64,000 bases of DNA from Adiantum capillus-veneris. Lineage: Eukaryota; Streptophyta; Polypodiopsida; Polypodiales; Pteridaceae. Positions 12,778-21,523 of this stretch are shown in pieces (the stretch's first letter is position 1; the number at the start of each line of letters is the position of its first letter). The translations under genes were made by a program, and so were the position numbers. Under the pieces are notes generated by a model. It had not been told where the DNA came from. It ran no database searches and saw only the letters and a list, made by a program, of their open reading frames with translations. The stretch lies in contig CM043944.1 of the NCBI GenBank assembly GCA_014529385.2, positions 90,377,384 through 90,441,383 of the forward strand, read 5' to 3'.

Positions 12778-12832
<55 letters not shown>
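11947..12832. repeat. Cluster of CT, GT and GA microsatellites
   Basis: Runs lie at 11947-11986 (CT), 12067-12149 (GT then GA), 12245-12287 (CT), 12462-12479 (GT), 12705-12763 (TG then AG) and 12778-12832 (TG then AG). The last two are adjacent repeats of the same compound design. Confidence 0.95.
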
Positions 12833-12838
<6 letters not shown>

Positions 12839-13150
12839 TAAAATTCTTTTTTTTTGTTATATCTTCAAAAAGTAAATTCGCATTAAGTAACAAAACCTCC
12901 TTTAAAGTTATCCCCTTTTTGTTATGTGCAATCAATCTTCAAAATTTATTTTATGTAGAATAGAAAGTCTTTTGACTTTACATTTGAAAAGGCTTATCAG
13001 TTCTTACATTCTGCAAAGGATGTCATTTCTTACAATCTTTTACCCTTCATTTTTTATTTTTCATTTTTGCATTTTAAATGAAATATTTTGTAAGGTGTTT
13101 TTTGAAATGAACCAAGGAGTGACATGTGGACACCCTAAATTTCCTTGAAA
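11985..13150. repeat. Block duplicated and rearranged at 57.1-58.6 kb
   Basis: 11985-12563 matches 57960-58560 in inverted orientation (shared landmarks include TTTGTTGGACTTTGCATTTC and GGGATTGTTCCG). 12560-12740 matches about 57540-57670 in direct orientation (ATGCATGACATG, AAAGAGCTTGAGAAAAA). 12840-13150 matches about 57130-57460 inverted. The whole is therefore an inverted duplication with its middle part flipped. No coding sequence is visible in either copy. Confidence 0.75.
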
Positions 13151-13682
13151 GAGTATAGAATCATAGAAGGCTAGAAAGAAAGAAATGAAGTAAATGTTGG
13201 AACGGAGCAAACATGTTTATGTAGGAACATAAAGGCTTAAAGGCTTTTGACATTCCAATACCTCAAAGCTTTTAATTTCCTGCACATTCACCCACCACTT
13301 TTGGGTTTCTAGTGTTTTGCAAGGTTTTTCATTTTGAAATGGTGGGACCAAATAGTTCAATTTGAGTATGTCTTATTTGATTCATACCTTTTGTATCAAA
13401 ATAAGCATCCCAAACACACACACACCCAAAAAACAAAAAAAAAACACCCACACAGACATAAAAATAATAATAATTTTAACTACATGTTCATGTTCTTTTG
13501 TAATAATATAGTGGATCAAGGTGTTTTCTAAAGAGATAAGGAGATTTATACTGTATAAAGCGGGGAGGAATTTAAGCTCTTCTTTCAGCCACATGCAAAA
13601 AGAGCTTGATCCGGTCATTGTGGATTGAATGAAACGGCAACATAGGAGATTGTGCGTGCAAGACAAAGAGAGAGATTGTTGG

Positions 13683-13687
<5 letters not shown>

Positions 13688-13718
<31 letters not shown>
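13688..13718. repeat. (GA)15 microsatellite
   Basis: A GA run directly abutting the left arm of the foldback element that starts near 13722. Confidence 0.95.
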
Positions 13719-13721
<3 letters not shown>

Positions 13722-13724
<3 letters not shown>

Positions 13725-14126
13725 GGGCCGCCCTCAGGACTAAGTGGTATGGACATGGGAGGGTGGGATCTACGGTCGGAGGATTGTGGGCCGTAGATCT
13801 CAGTGACGACGTCGAAAGTAATTTAGGGTGCCCTAGATTACTTTTGGTTGTACATACATGTTTTAAGTAAATTAGGGCCCCCATGTTTCACAATTCGCAC
13901 ATGACGTAATGGTTAGGGTATCTGCCTCTCGTGGGTGAAGTCACGAGTTCAAAACCGACGTCTGCAAACGTGGGTACCCAAGATTACTTTCAATACTCGG
14001 ATACCCTAGATTATTTTTAACAGAAGTAATCTAGGGTACCCGCATTCCAGATCTACGATCCACAATCCCCCGGCCGCAGATCCCACCTTCCCATACGCGT
14101 GCCACTTAGTCCTGGGGGGGCCGCCA
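13722..14126. mobile_element. Foldback (long inverted-repeat) element
   Basis: The left arm (13722 to about 13850) returns as its inverse at about 14010-14126. Landmarks are GGGGCCGCC, AGGACTAAGTGG, GGGTGGGATCT and the CTAGATTACTT inner end. The arms differ at scattered positions, so the insertion is not recent. The centre (about 13855-14005) holds a tRNA-like A/B box pair. Target duplications were not resolved; the left edge abuts the GA run. Confidence 0.7.
13902..13956 (+). other. tRNA-like pol III promoter pair inside the foldback
   Basis: TGACGTAATGGTTAGG (13902-13917) is A-box-like and GAGTTCAAAACC (13945-13956) is B-box-like. They lie in the loop of the foldback element. This may be a SINE captured between the arms, or a coincidence of degenerate motifs. 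Confidence 0.4.
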
Positions 14127-14354
14127 AAGGCAGTTTGTCGTATTAGTAAGGATAAAATTAGAGGCCGATGGGTTTTGTGAGTGAATCCATCTTTGGTTAC
14201 ATCGTCAACCACTAAAAAGGGGCAAGTACTGGTAGTAAACAAGTTACAAGAATAATATAATGTCATGTCATAATAGTGGGAATTAAGAACTCCATCTGCT
14301 AGATGTCCACTTAGCACACATAACTTATGTACAACTCAATGATCAGATATTGAT

Positions 14355-16223
14355 CTACCCAGTACTCACGTACTTCGAGCTTCCTACACACTTCCAGCAA
14401 GAGAAAACGCCCCTAGGATCCACCTTCTCCTTTATGGTTGTCAGCCTCTCACAGTTGCTGCCAAAAAAGGAGGTTTGCCATTGGGGCTCATTGTAGTCGG
14501 CCTCGTTCATATAGCAGCCGGATTGAGGAGTGAGCTCCCGTAGCAGCCCATTTGCACTCGTAACCAGCCAGCTCTTGTGTCGCTGCGTTCCCGCGCAATC
14601 CTCGTCCGCTGTCCAAGTTGCCACCACTATCACATGCCACAATGCGGTGCGCCATGCTGGGTTCACTGCATTGTCCACCTCTGTCTTCGCCACAGCCCGC
14701 CCGGCGACTAGATGCCCAATGATTGTGTCCACCCCCGTGCCCAGAATCTCCACGAAAGCTGCAGCAACCTCTGCGCCGCCATCGCTTTGTAGAAGATCTT
14801 TGGGAAGTAGCCGCGAGGCAAGCACTACGTAGTCGCCCGTCCTATCGGTGCAGCTTGCCCCAGCTTCGGCGCATCTGTATACGTATTTGCGCCAGGCTTG
14901 GAAACTTGGAAATGCTTGAATGCTCAAATTTAAGCTCATCTCATCGGCATGCATCTCTGCGAAGGTAGCGATGGCGTCGAATGCGCTGAGGGCTTCCGTG
15001 CTCGCGTTGGGTAGGAAGTAAGTTGCGGTTATGGAGGTGAAGGAGAGGTAGGAGTATCCTGCCCAGGTTCCGGAATCCGAAAGAGAAGCCTGGAATTCGA
15101 CAAATTTGGCTACGAGGGTTTGGAAAGAAGAGATGTTGTTGGCTTTGGCAAAGAATCGGGCGCCCCAAGGGCTCTCTAATGCAGGGTAGGTTCTGTGAGT
15201 GGCAGACATGACCACGCCGTAAGTGCCCCCTCCGCCCCCGCGAAGAGCCCAGAATAGGTCTTTATTTTGACAGGCATTTGCAGTGACGAAGTTTCCATCA
15301 GCTGTGACTACCTCCAATTCAAGTATGTTGTCTGCGGCCAAGCCGTGAAGAGGGGAAAGGGGACTGTGCCCGCCTCCTTGCATGTAGCCCCCAGCAGTGC
15401 TGACGCTGCCACTCATGGCGCCCACCACCACTCGTTGTTGCGCATCCGCAGCCTCGTAGAGGTCATTCCATTGCACGCCTGCTTGTGCGGTGACGGCGGG
15501 AACCGTCTCTAGATATGACGAGCTGCAGCCTGTTGGGCTGAACTCGTCGTGAAATGCAATGGCTTTGAGATGATGCATCCAGAGGTTGAGGGAAGCGCGG
15601 GCGGTGCTGCGGCCCAAGAAGTCGTGGCCGCTGGCCTTGATGCTAAGGCGAAGGTTGTGGTGGAGTGCAAAGCGGATGGCTGCTTGCACATCCGATGTGT
15701 CAGAGACGCGGACCGCGTAGGCGGGAACTGCCCCCTGGTAGCAGGCAGTGTGAGCATAGTGAGGCGATGAAGGGAGCCTGCAGGAGAGATCTCCCTCTGA
15801 TTCAATATTGGGATGCTGCATGGCTCCTGGTTGCGCAGAGCGCCACAGCGCATTCTGCCAATTCTGCACAGTCTCGTTGCACGATGGCCCTGCGAAGCTC
15901 TGATCATCATCATCATGACAAGGCGCTGCAGGGGGCCGTGGACGAAGAAGGCGCCCCCCGACTGAGATGTTGAGGGCATTCCACGCTTCATCATCAGGCC
16001 AGCACTCGGCGGTGGGCAGGCAGCGGCCGCACCCATGAGCGCCCGTACTATAATTACTCGTAGCTGTAGCTGAGCATGATGAGCAGCTCTCTCCTAGCTG
16101 ATCAGCAAGAATGCTTATATGCTGATCCCTTGTACCGCCATCTTGATCACCTGCAAGAAAAGGAGGAAGAAGCAGAAGAAGAAGGAGGAGGAGGAGGAAG
16201 ATAAATTGGTAACATGATCTCAT
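14355..16223 (-). CDS. Secreted FAD-linked oxidoreductase, berberine-bridge-enzyme type
   Basis: Predicted 622-residue, intronless flavoprotein of the FAD_binding_4 plus BBE family, which oxidises alcohols, sugars or alkaloid-like substrates with O2. The first in-frame ATG is at 16223 (the open frame reaches 16241 only with a GTG). Residues 7-24 are a Leu-rich signal peptide ending FLA/GDQ, so secretion is likely. The FAD domain (about 168-312) has SGHDFLGRS, whose His200 fits the 8-alpha-histidyl flavin link, plus GGYMQGGGHSPLS and GLAADNILELEVVTADG. The second, cysteinyl flavin link of plant BBE appears absent (Ser/Gly there). The C-terminal BBE segment has NEADYNEPQW and DPRGVFSCWKCVG. The Cys-rich N-terminus with GRCLPTAECWP and VGGRLL is typical of fungal isoamyl-alcohol-oxidase-like members. 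The coding region is clearly more GC-rich than its surroundings. The substrate is unknown. Confidence 0.85.
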   Translation of the reverse strand: MRSCYQFIFLLLLLLLLLLPPFLAGDQDGGTRDQHISILADQLGESCSSCSATATSNYSTGAHGCGRCLPTAECWPDDEAWNALNISVGGRLLRPRPPAAPCHDDDDQSFAGPSCNETVQNWQNALWRSAQPGAMQHPNIESEGDLSCRLPSSPHYAHTACYQGAVPAYAVRVSDTSDVQAAIRFALHHNLRLSIKASGHDFLGRSTARASLNLWMHHLKAIAFHDEFSPTGCSSSYLETVPAVTAQAGVQWNDLYEAADAQQRVVVGAMSGSVSTAGGYMQGGGHSPLSPLHGLAADNILELEVVTADGNFVTANACQNKDLFWALRGGGGGTYGVVMSATHRTYPALESPWGARFFAKANNISSFQTLVAKFVEFQASLSDSGTWAGYSYLSFTSITATYFLPNASTEALSAFDAIATFAEMHADEMSLNLSIQAFPSFQAWRKYVYRCAEAGASCTDRTGDYVVLASRLLPKDLLQSDGGAEVAAAFVEILGTGVDTIIGHLVAGRAVAKTEVDNAVNPAWRTALWHVIVVATWTADEDCAGTQRHKSWLVTSANGLLRELTPQSGCYMNEADYNEPQWQTSFFGSNCERLTTIKEKVDPRGVFSCWKCVGSSKYVSTG

Positions 16224-16287
16224 CTCTTCGTAGATAATCACTCGCAGTTCTCCTCTGCATCAAAAATTGTTGGGTTTAAAAGCCCGC

Positions 16288-16289
<2 letters not shown>

Positions 16290-16330
<41 letters not shown>
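16290..16330. repeat. (AG)20 run in the leader or promoter of the oxidase gene
   Basis: On the minus strand this is a CT run about 65 bp upstream of the oxidase ATG. CT-rich leaders are common in plant genes and can bind GAGA-binding factors; that role is inferred. An out-of-frame upstream ATG at 16260 opens a short frame overlapping the main start. Confidence 0.7.
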
Positions 16331-16333
<3 letters not shown>

Positions 16334-16375
16334 TTCTCAACTTATGAAGGACCATGTGAATGATGTGATCAACCG

Positions 16376-16593
16376 TGGGAACCACCCCTCCAATAAGGAA
16401 GGAGAATACACTCAAGAGAATGCAACTTGTGAGCTTCTAACCCTCAACCTTGGGGTTACACTTCAAAGGTCCCACGGTTGCCCCTCGAGGGTGTAATGTA
16501 CAACAATGTACATATATAAATATATGATATGTGTATAGTTTTTTTCTACTTCCTTTCCCGTGTTGATGGTGAAATAAATAAAAAAATAAAAAA
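16376..16593 (+). mobile_element. SINE-like retroposon with 17-bp target duplication
   Basis: AATGATGTGATCAACCG (16359-16375) recurs at 16594-16610 with one C/T change. The roughly 218-bp insert between them ends in an A-rich tail (AAATAAATAAAAAAATAAAA). Long target duplications plus a terminal A-tail are the hallmark of LINE-mobilised retroposition. No clear A/B box is seen, so it may be a 5'-truncated SINE. It lies about 140 bp upstream of the oxidase start, inside the likely promoter. Confidence 0.65.
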
Positions 16594-16675
16594 AATGATG
16601 TGATCAATCGAGGAGGACAATAGCAGCCGTACTGTTAGAGCAACCTTTAGAAAACCAGTAACCTCTAGTCTGACC

Positions 16676-16707
<32 letters not shown>

Positions 16708-16710
<3 letters not shown>

Positions 16711-16736
16711 GATTTTAATTACGCGATGACGCATTT
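16708..16736 (+). repeat. Left terminal inverted repeat of the hAT element
   Basis: It pairs imperfectly with 24650-24676. The right end has the classical hAT start CAGGG; the left end reads CGGG, as if one A had been lost. Confidence 0.6.
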
Positions 16737-16955
16737 TGTTAAATGTTAATTATTGTTCTTATTATCACTATTTTTTTTATGTTAATAACATATCTAATGT
16801 CATGACTTACGAAAACCGGTAGAAAACGTAGAACCGACGAAACAACCAACAATCCCGACAGGTCCGGCGGATTTAATATGAAACCCAACGGGTCCGACGG
16901 GACAAGCAAGAATTCTGTCGGGCCCGTCGTGTATCCCCTCCATATTTGACGGCTC

Positions 16956-16962
16956 TATATAA
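16956..16962 (+). promoter_or_regulatory. TATA box of the transposase gene
   Basis: TATATAA follows a GC-rich stretch with repeated CCGACGGG-like words. It lies about 70 bp before a donor-like AAAG/GTAAA at 17033. With TATTGCAG at 17811-17818 this defines a likely 5'-UTR intron (17033-17818) ending 13 bp before the ATG at 17832. Confidence 0.55.
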
Positions 16963-17082
16963 CCCTTTTATAGACATCACATCACATCACCTCTTTTTGG
17001 TCATCCTTTAAAATTTAGAAGAAAAACTAAAGGTAAAAAAATGAATAGTTTTTTTTAAAAATTAAAACTTAATGTAACTCTG

Positions 17083-17690
17083 ATCATGGATCATTAGTTC
17101 TTTTTTGGACTGAACTGATTCTTGAAAGAAGTTAGAAAAGTGAATCTTTGGGTCGGTATCTCTACATTTGGGATGGACTGATTTCATGTTTGGTTCACCG
17201 TTATATTTGCTAAATTGATTGCTATATTGATTAGAACTTCTATCATGGGTCATTAGTTCTTTTTTGGACTGAACTGATTCTTGAAAAGAGATAGAAAGGT
17301 GAATCTTTGGGTCGATATCTCTACTTTTGGGACGGACTGATCACATGTTTGATTCACCGTTGTATTTGCTTGCTATTCCGATTAGAGCTCCAATCATGGG
17401 TCATTAGTTCTTTTTTGGACTGAACTGATTCATGAAAGGAGGTAGAAAGGTGAATCTTTGGGTCGATATCTCTACTTTTGGGATGGACTTATCACATGTT
17501 TGATTCACCGCTGTACTTGCTTGCTATTTCGATTAGAGCTCCAATCATGAGTTATTAGTTGTTTTTTGGACTGGACTGATTCATGAAAGGAGGTAGGAAG
17601 ATGAATCTTTGGGTCGATATCTCTACTTTTGGGATGAACTGATCACATATTTGATTCACCGTTGTATTTGCTTGCTCATGTTTGAGTAGA
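17083..17690 (+). repeat. Left subterminal tandem array, 4 copies of about 153 bp
   Basis: Copies start at about 17083, 17242, 17393 and 17544. Each carries ATCATGGGTCATTAGTTC, TTTTTTGGACTGAACTGATT and GAATCTTTGGGTCG. The array lies within the predicted 5'-UTR intron of the transposase. Subterminal repeats in hAT elements often bind transposase, which is inferred here. Confidence 0.9.
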
Positions 17691-17831
17691 TTGAGGTTTA
17701 TTCCCTTCAGGATTCACTACTACGCTTGTGTGTGATATTGATTATAACACTAATGTTTGGTTTGAATAATACTTGAAAGAAGAGATAGCATACTGAGCTA
17801 TGTTTATTGGTATTGCAGGCATCCAATAAGT

Positions 17832-20214
17832 ATGTCTTCCATCGGGAATGTGAGTGGTGGTGATGGTGTCTCAAGCCTGGCTTCCTTGAGGAAACCTCCT
17901 ACCTCGATGTCAGGTCCTGCTTCGCAGGGCACCACTTCGCCGGGCAAGCGAAAGGCAGGTGGAAAAAGTCTAGGACCCGAGTGGAATTTTGCCACAAATT
18001 TAAATAAGTATCAAGATTGGAAATGTAACTTTTGTGGCGGAAGAGAAATCTGGAGGAGCACGTCCAAGAATAAGGGATCATTTGCTAGGTGGCAATACCA
18101 GAATCCAAGGAGGAAAGTGCAAGGGCTTAGGTGCAGAAGAAGCAGTTATGCGCTTAAAAGCTTTAATTGGTAAGCTAATTTCCACGAGCAAAAGATCAAA
18201 AATCTCTACTTTCGACCATCACACCCTGGTATCGATAAGATCAAACCAGGACGAGGGATCATTGGGTGTAACGCCCACCAATGGAAGCACTCAAAGCAGA
18301 GAACCAACTTCTCATATCGATGGAACTACACCTCCAAACCATGGATCTCCCGACTTTCAGGTAGGATCGTCAAAAAGTAGACAGGTTAGCTTACAGACGA
18401 GCTTCAAAACGATTGCCTTAGAAGAAGCACAACTTGCACTAGCTAAAGCCGTCTATTTCATTGGGGGATCATTGGCCATTGTCACCTATGATGCATGGAA
18501 GTCAGCTTGGAAACGCATTGGGGAGTATGGTGCTGGATGTACCCCTCCAACATATCACCATATGAGAAACCAACTGTTGGATAAATGTTACACAAGCACA
18601 CAACAGGATATTCAAAGGGTAATATTAAATGCAACAGAAAAAATCTGGATACACCATAGTTAGTGATGGTTGGTCCAACGTTCAAAGGCGGCCATTGATC
18701 AACATCATGCTTGTATGTCCTCGTGGTGAATGTTTTATTAAAGCTGTGGATAGCTCTGGTCAAATAAAGTCTGGCAATTTTATAGCTGACATCATTGGCG
18801 ACGCAGTTGAGGAACTTGGAAAAGAAAAAGTTGTCCAAGTAATCATGGACAATGCCAAAAATTGTAGGGTTGCAGGTAGGATACTTGAAAGTCGCTTCTC
18901 TCACCTATATAGTGCTGGTTGCAATACACACAACTTGAACTTGGTATTGCAAGATTGGTACAAGAGTAATGACATAGAGTAGTTCAAATGGATAGTAGAC
19001 ACTGCTCGCTTAATAGTCAAGTTTTTTTGAAGCGTCAGAGGGTTCTTGACATGTACCATCAGAGGATGTCTACGATGTTAAAACTGCCGTGCGAAACTAG
19101 ATTTTGCACCAACTACTATACGGTAGAATCACTAATAAAAAATAAGAATGCTTTGATGGAGACATTTGTTTGTGCCACTTTTTTAGAATGGGAGACCGGT
19201 CAAAGGGAGAAGATAAAAAGAAAAATAGGGGTGATCAGAGATCTACTAGCTGATCGCCACTTCTGGGATGATGTGGTGGATGTGCACAATGTCATGATGC
19301 CAATTATGCTCGCATTACGCCAACTGGATTCTGGCTTGCCTAACATAGGTAAGGTGTGGATGGCTTGGTGGAGTGTTCAAGAAAGCCTTGCAAATCCAGA
19401 GGAGCCCCATGAGCCAATTGTGAAGCCTTGGAAGACACCATTCACTCAAAAGAGGAGAGAAATTATGAGAAAGTATGTGCATGGTCGATGGGTTGGAGCA
19501 CATAGTCCACTACACAGCGTAGCTTTCTTATTGGATCCAGAGTATTGGGCAATGGAAATAGACAAACTTGATGAGGAGGTGCTGGAAGACTTCTATGATG
19601 TAATAGGCAGGTTTTATGCTGATCCTGATGAGCATGCATCAGCTGTTACTAATCTTACGAAGTTTAAACTCAAAGAGGGTAAGTTTCGTACAGAATTTGT
19701 GCAGAAACTTGCCACAGAGCAACCAACGTGAAAGTGGTGGATAATGAATGGTGGTAGTGCACCCACCCTTAAACGCCTAGCTGTTAGAATCCTAGCCCAA
19801 TGTGAGTCCAATTCAAGTTCTGAGAGAAACTGGAGTACATATAAATATGTACATTCCACCATCAGAAACCGCCTTCTAAATTCAAGAGCTGAAAAATTGG
19901 TGTATATGTACTGCAACCATCGGCTATTGGCAAGAGTGCAAGCTGAGAACTACAAAGAGGAGATGTCGCGCTGGACTTATGATGTAACCAATGATGAGGT
20001 GGACAAAGACAGTGAGCTGCAAGGGGAATCTCATGAAGTAGAAACTACATGTACTTTAGAAGAGATTGAAGAGAATTTGGAAATTGAACCAACTTTGACC
20101 CGTCTCGCAGCAAGCGACGGTGGTTTAATTAATAGATTATCGAATCCATTGAGTGACTTCTGTTTAAGTTCAGAAACTGTTTATCTTATAAGTTTTTTTA
20201 TATATTTAGTTTAA
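17832..20214 (+). pseudogene. hAT transposase (BED, DUF659, hAT_C), broken
   Basis: The ATG at 17832 follows a splice-acceptor-like site. The order of parts is that of a plant DUF659-type hAT transposase. A BED finger begins WKCNFCG (about 18018) and continues after a frameshift with SGGARPRIRDHLLGG. The linker is followed by a DUF659 core at 18629-18960 (YTIVSDGWSN ... VIMDNAKNC ... CNTHNLNLVL), then TRF and helical segments. The C-terminal dimerisation region reads SSSERNWSTYKYVHS and RNRL (19800-19900). Damage: frameshifts near 18045, 18630 and 19025, a TAG near 18980 and a TGA at 19729-19731 just before KWW. The order of domains is complete but no protein could be made. Confidence 0.85.
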
Positions 20215-20419
20215 GGTTTAAACATTTGCTTAATAATAAACGAAACCCTTAAAAACCTTTACAAGGCCTCAAATCACTATTAATGCTTCATAATATACAA
20301 AGCCCTAACAAATCTTTGCATTATCACATATCATAATTGAAGTTGAAGTGAAGACAATTCACAATTCACTAATAAATTCTCGCAAGATAACGAGTAAATG
20401 TTTTCAAATGTTACAAAAA

Positions 20420-20983
20420 CTATCCAAGTGATAGAGAAATATTTGTGAGAATATCTTCATTCTCCTGTTCACGTTGACCTTTAAGCTTATTATAGTCTTC
20501 AGACATTTTGAACATTGCATATAGCTTTTTGGATATCTCATACTCACATATAGCACAGTGAAAGTTATTCATCATGCTTTTCATCAAGCATGATATATGG
20601 TACATATGTCCGCATGGCAAGCTGAAGTGACCACACCACTCATGAAAGAATGATCTACATATGGGGCAAGGACCACTGTGCTCACCAGAAGCTGGAGGGG
20701 CCTCAATAGATGTTGGGTGCTCAATCAATGTGGCAGCATTTTGTTTTTTTATAGTCACCTCTAACTCTTTTACATGGCAAGATAGCACCTTCACCTCCCT
20801 TTGCAAGTCTCTATTTAGGGTTGCTTCTGCATGAGAGCCTTGTGTAGCTTGTGATGCTTGCCTGAGTTGAGTTTGAAGCTCCTCCTTAACTTGGTGCACT
20901 TCCATTGATGCACCTTCTAGTGCCAATGACATCTCTTGCCGTGTGATGGTGATTGCACTGCTGCGAATGTCCTCAACTGTCAT
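20420..20983 (-). CDS. Coiled-coil RING-type zinc-finger protein, possible transposon cargo
   Basis: From the ATG at 20983 a 187-residue protein is open. It has a Gln/Glu-rich helical, probably coiled-coil N-terminus (about residues 15-95). A RING-like C-terminal finger follows: CPIC, then EWCGHFSLPCGHMYHISC with the C-x-H-x2-H-x2-C core, then CAIC. RING fingers usually act as E3 ubiquitin ligases; activity here is inferred. A second ATG at 21117, behind an acceptor-like TTTAATCAG/GAT, opens MDNDNQRAKRAFERLRSMC and would join this frame only through a 1-nt shift near 21030. The original gene may therefore be longer and now damaged. It lies inside the hAT element, converging on the transposase. 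Confidence 0.6.
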   Translation of the reverse strand: MTVEDIRSSAITITRQEMSLALEGASMEVHQVKEELQTQLRQASQATQGSHAEATLNRDLQREVKVLSCHVKELEVTIKKQNAATLIEHPTSIEAPPASGEHSGPCPICRSFFHEWCGHFSLPCGHMYHISCLMKSMMNNFHCAICEYEISKKLYAMFKMSEDYNKLKGQREQENEDILTNISLSLG

Positions 20984-21162
20984 ATGAGGTGTCCTTGAGC
21001 TGAAGTCCACTGGGAGCAACGAGCTGCAATTCGAGCGGTGTCATTCACTCCACCGCCTTGACACATGGATCTGAGACGCTCAAAAGCGCGCTTAGCCCTT
21101 TGATTATCATTATCCATATCCTGATTAAACACTATACTTTAGTTACGGCATACAAACTTAAT

Positions 21163-21305
21163 GATAATCAATTGCTATAAGAGTAACCACCATTTTACGA
21201 CAATCAATTGATATAAGAGTAACCACCATTTTACGACAATCAATTGATATAAGAATAACCACCATCTTACGACAATCAATTGATATAAGAGTAAGCACCA
21301 TTTTT
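21163..21305. repeat. 36-bp tandem repeat, 4 copies
   Basis: The unit contains GACAATCAATTGATATAAGA and starts at about 21164, 21199, 21235 and 21271. It lies between the kinase-like and RING genes and could be intronic if the two share a transcript. Confidence 0.9.
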
Positions 21306-21523
21306 TAAATCAATGAATGACAATCAGTGATTCCACGTGGCTTATTGCTTGAAACTTAAGAGAAAAAACAAAACTCATAGAAAATTTGTTGTCTATTGAG
21401 ATATAACAAAGTGTTTTTATTACTCATACATCATCCATGGCGCATAAAACCCAAATTTTAAAAGTGCTTTTATAAGTCCAAAGTCTCAGAAAACCCTGCT
21501 TCATAAAGTACATCATATATCCA

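Larger units (their letters stand above)
9800..14000. other. Microsatellite-rich spacer without genes
   Basis: No reading frame here shows a recognisable domain; the longer ones translate GA, CT or GT runs. The stretch holds microsatellites, three tRNA-like SINE heads, and a block (11985-13150) that is also present in rearranged form at 57.1-58.6 kb. Confidence 0.7.

Noticed and set aside
10187-13956. Possible tRNA genes at the three A/B box pairs
   Set aside because: No acceptor stem or anticodon arm can be drawn; only pol III promoter-like words are kept, so they are listed as SINE heads.
16150-16210. An intron ending at the CTTTTCTTGCAG before GTGATCAAG in the oxidase
   Set aside because: The pyrimidine-rich stretch is explained by the Leu codons of the signal peptide, and the frame is open throughout.
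16224-16241. Extending the oxidase N-terminus to 16241
   Set aside because: That start is GTG. The ATG at 16223 comes directly before the signal peptide and is the normal eukaryotic choice.
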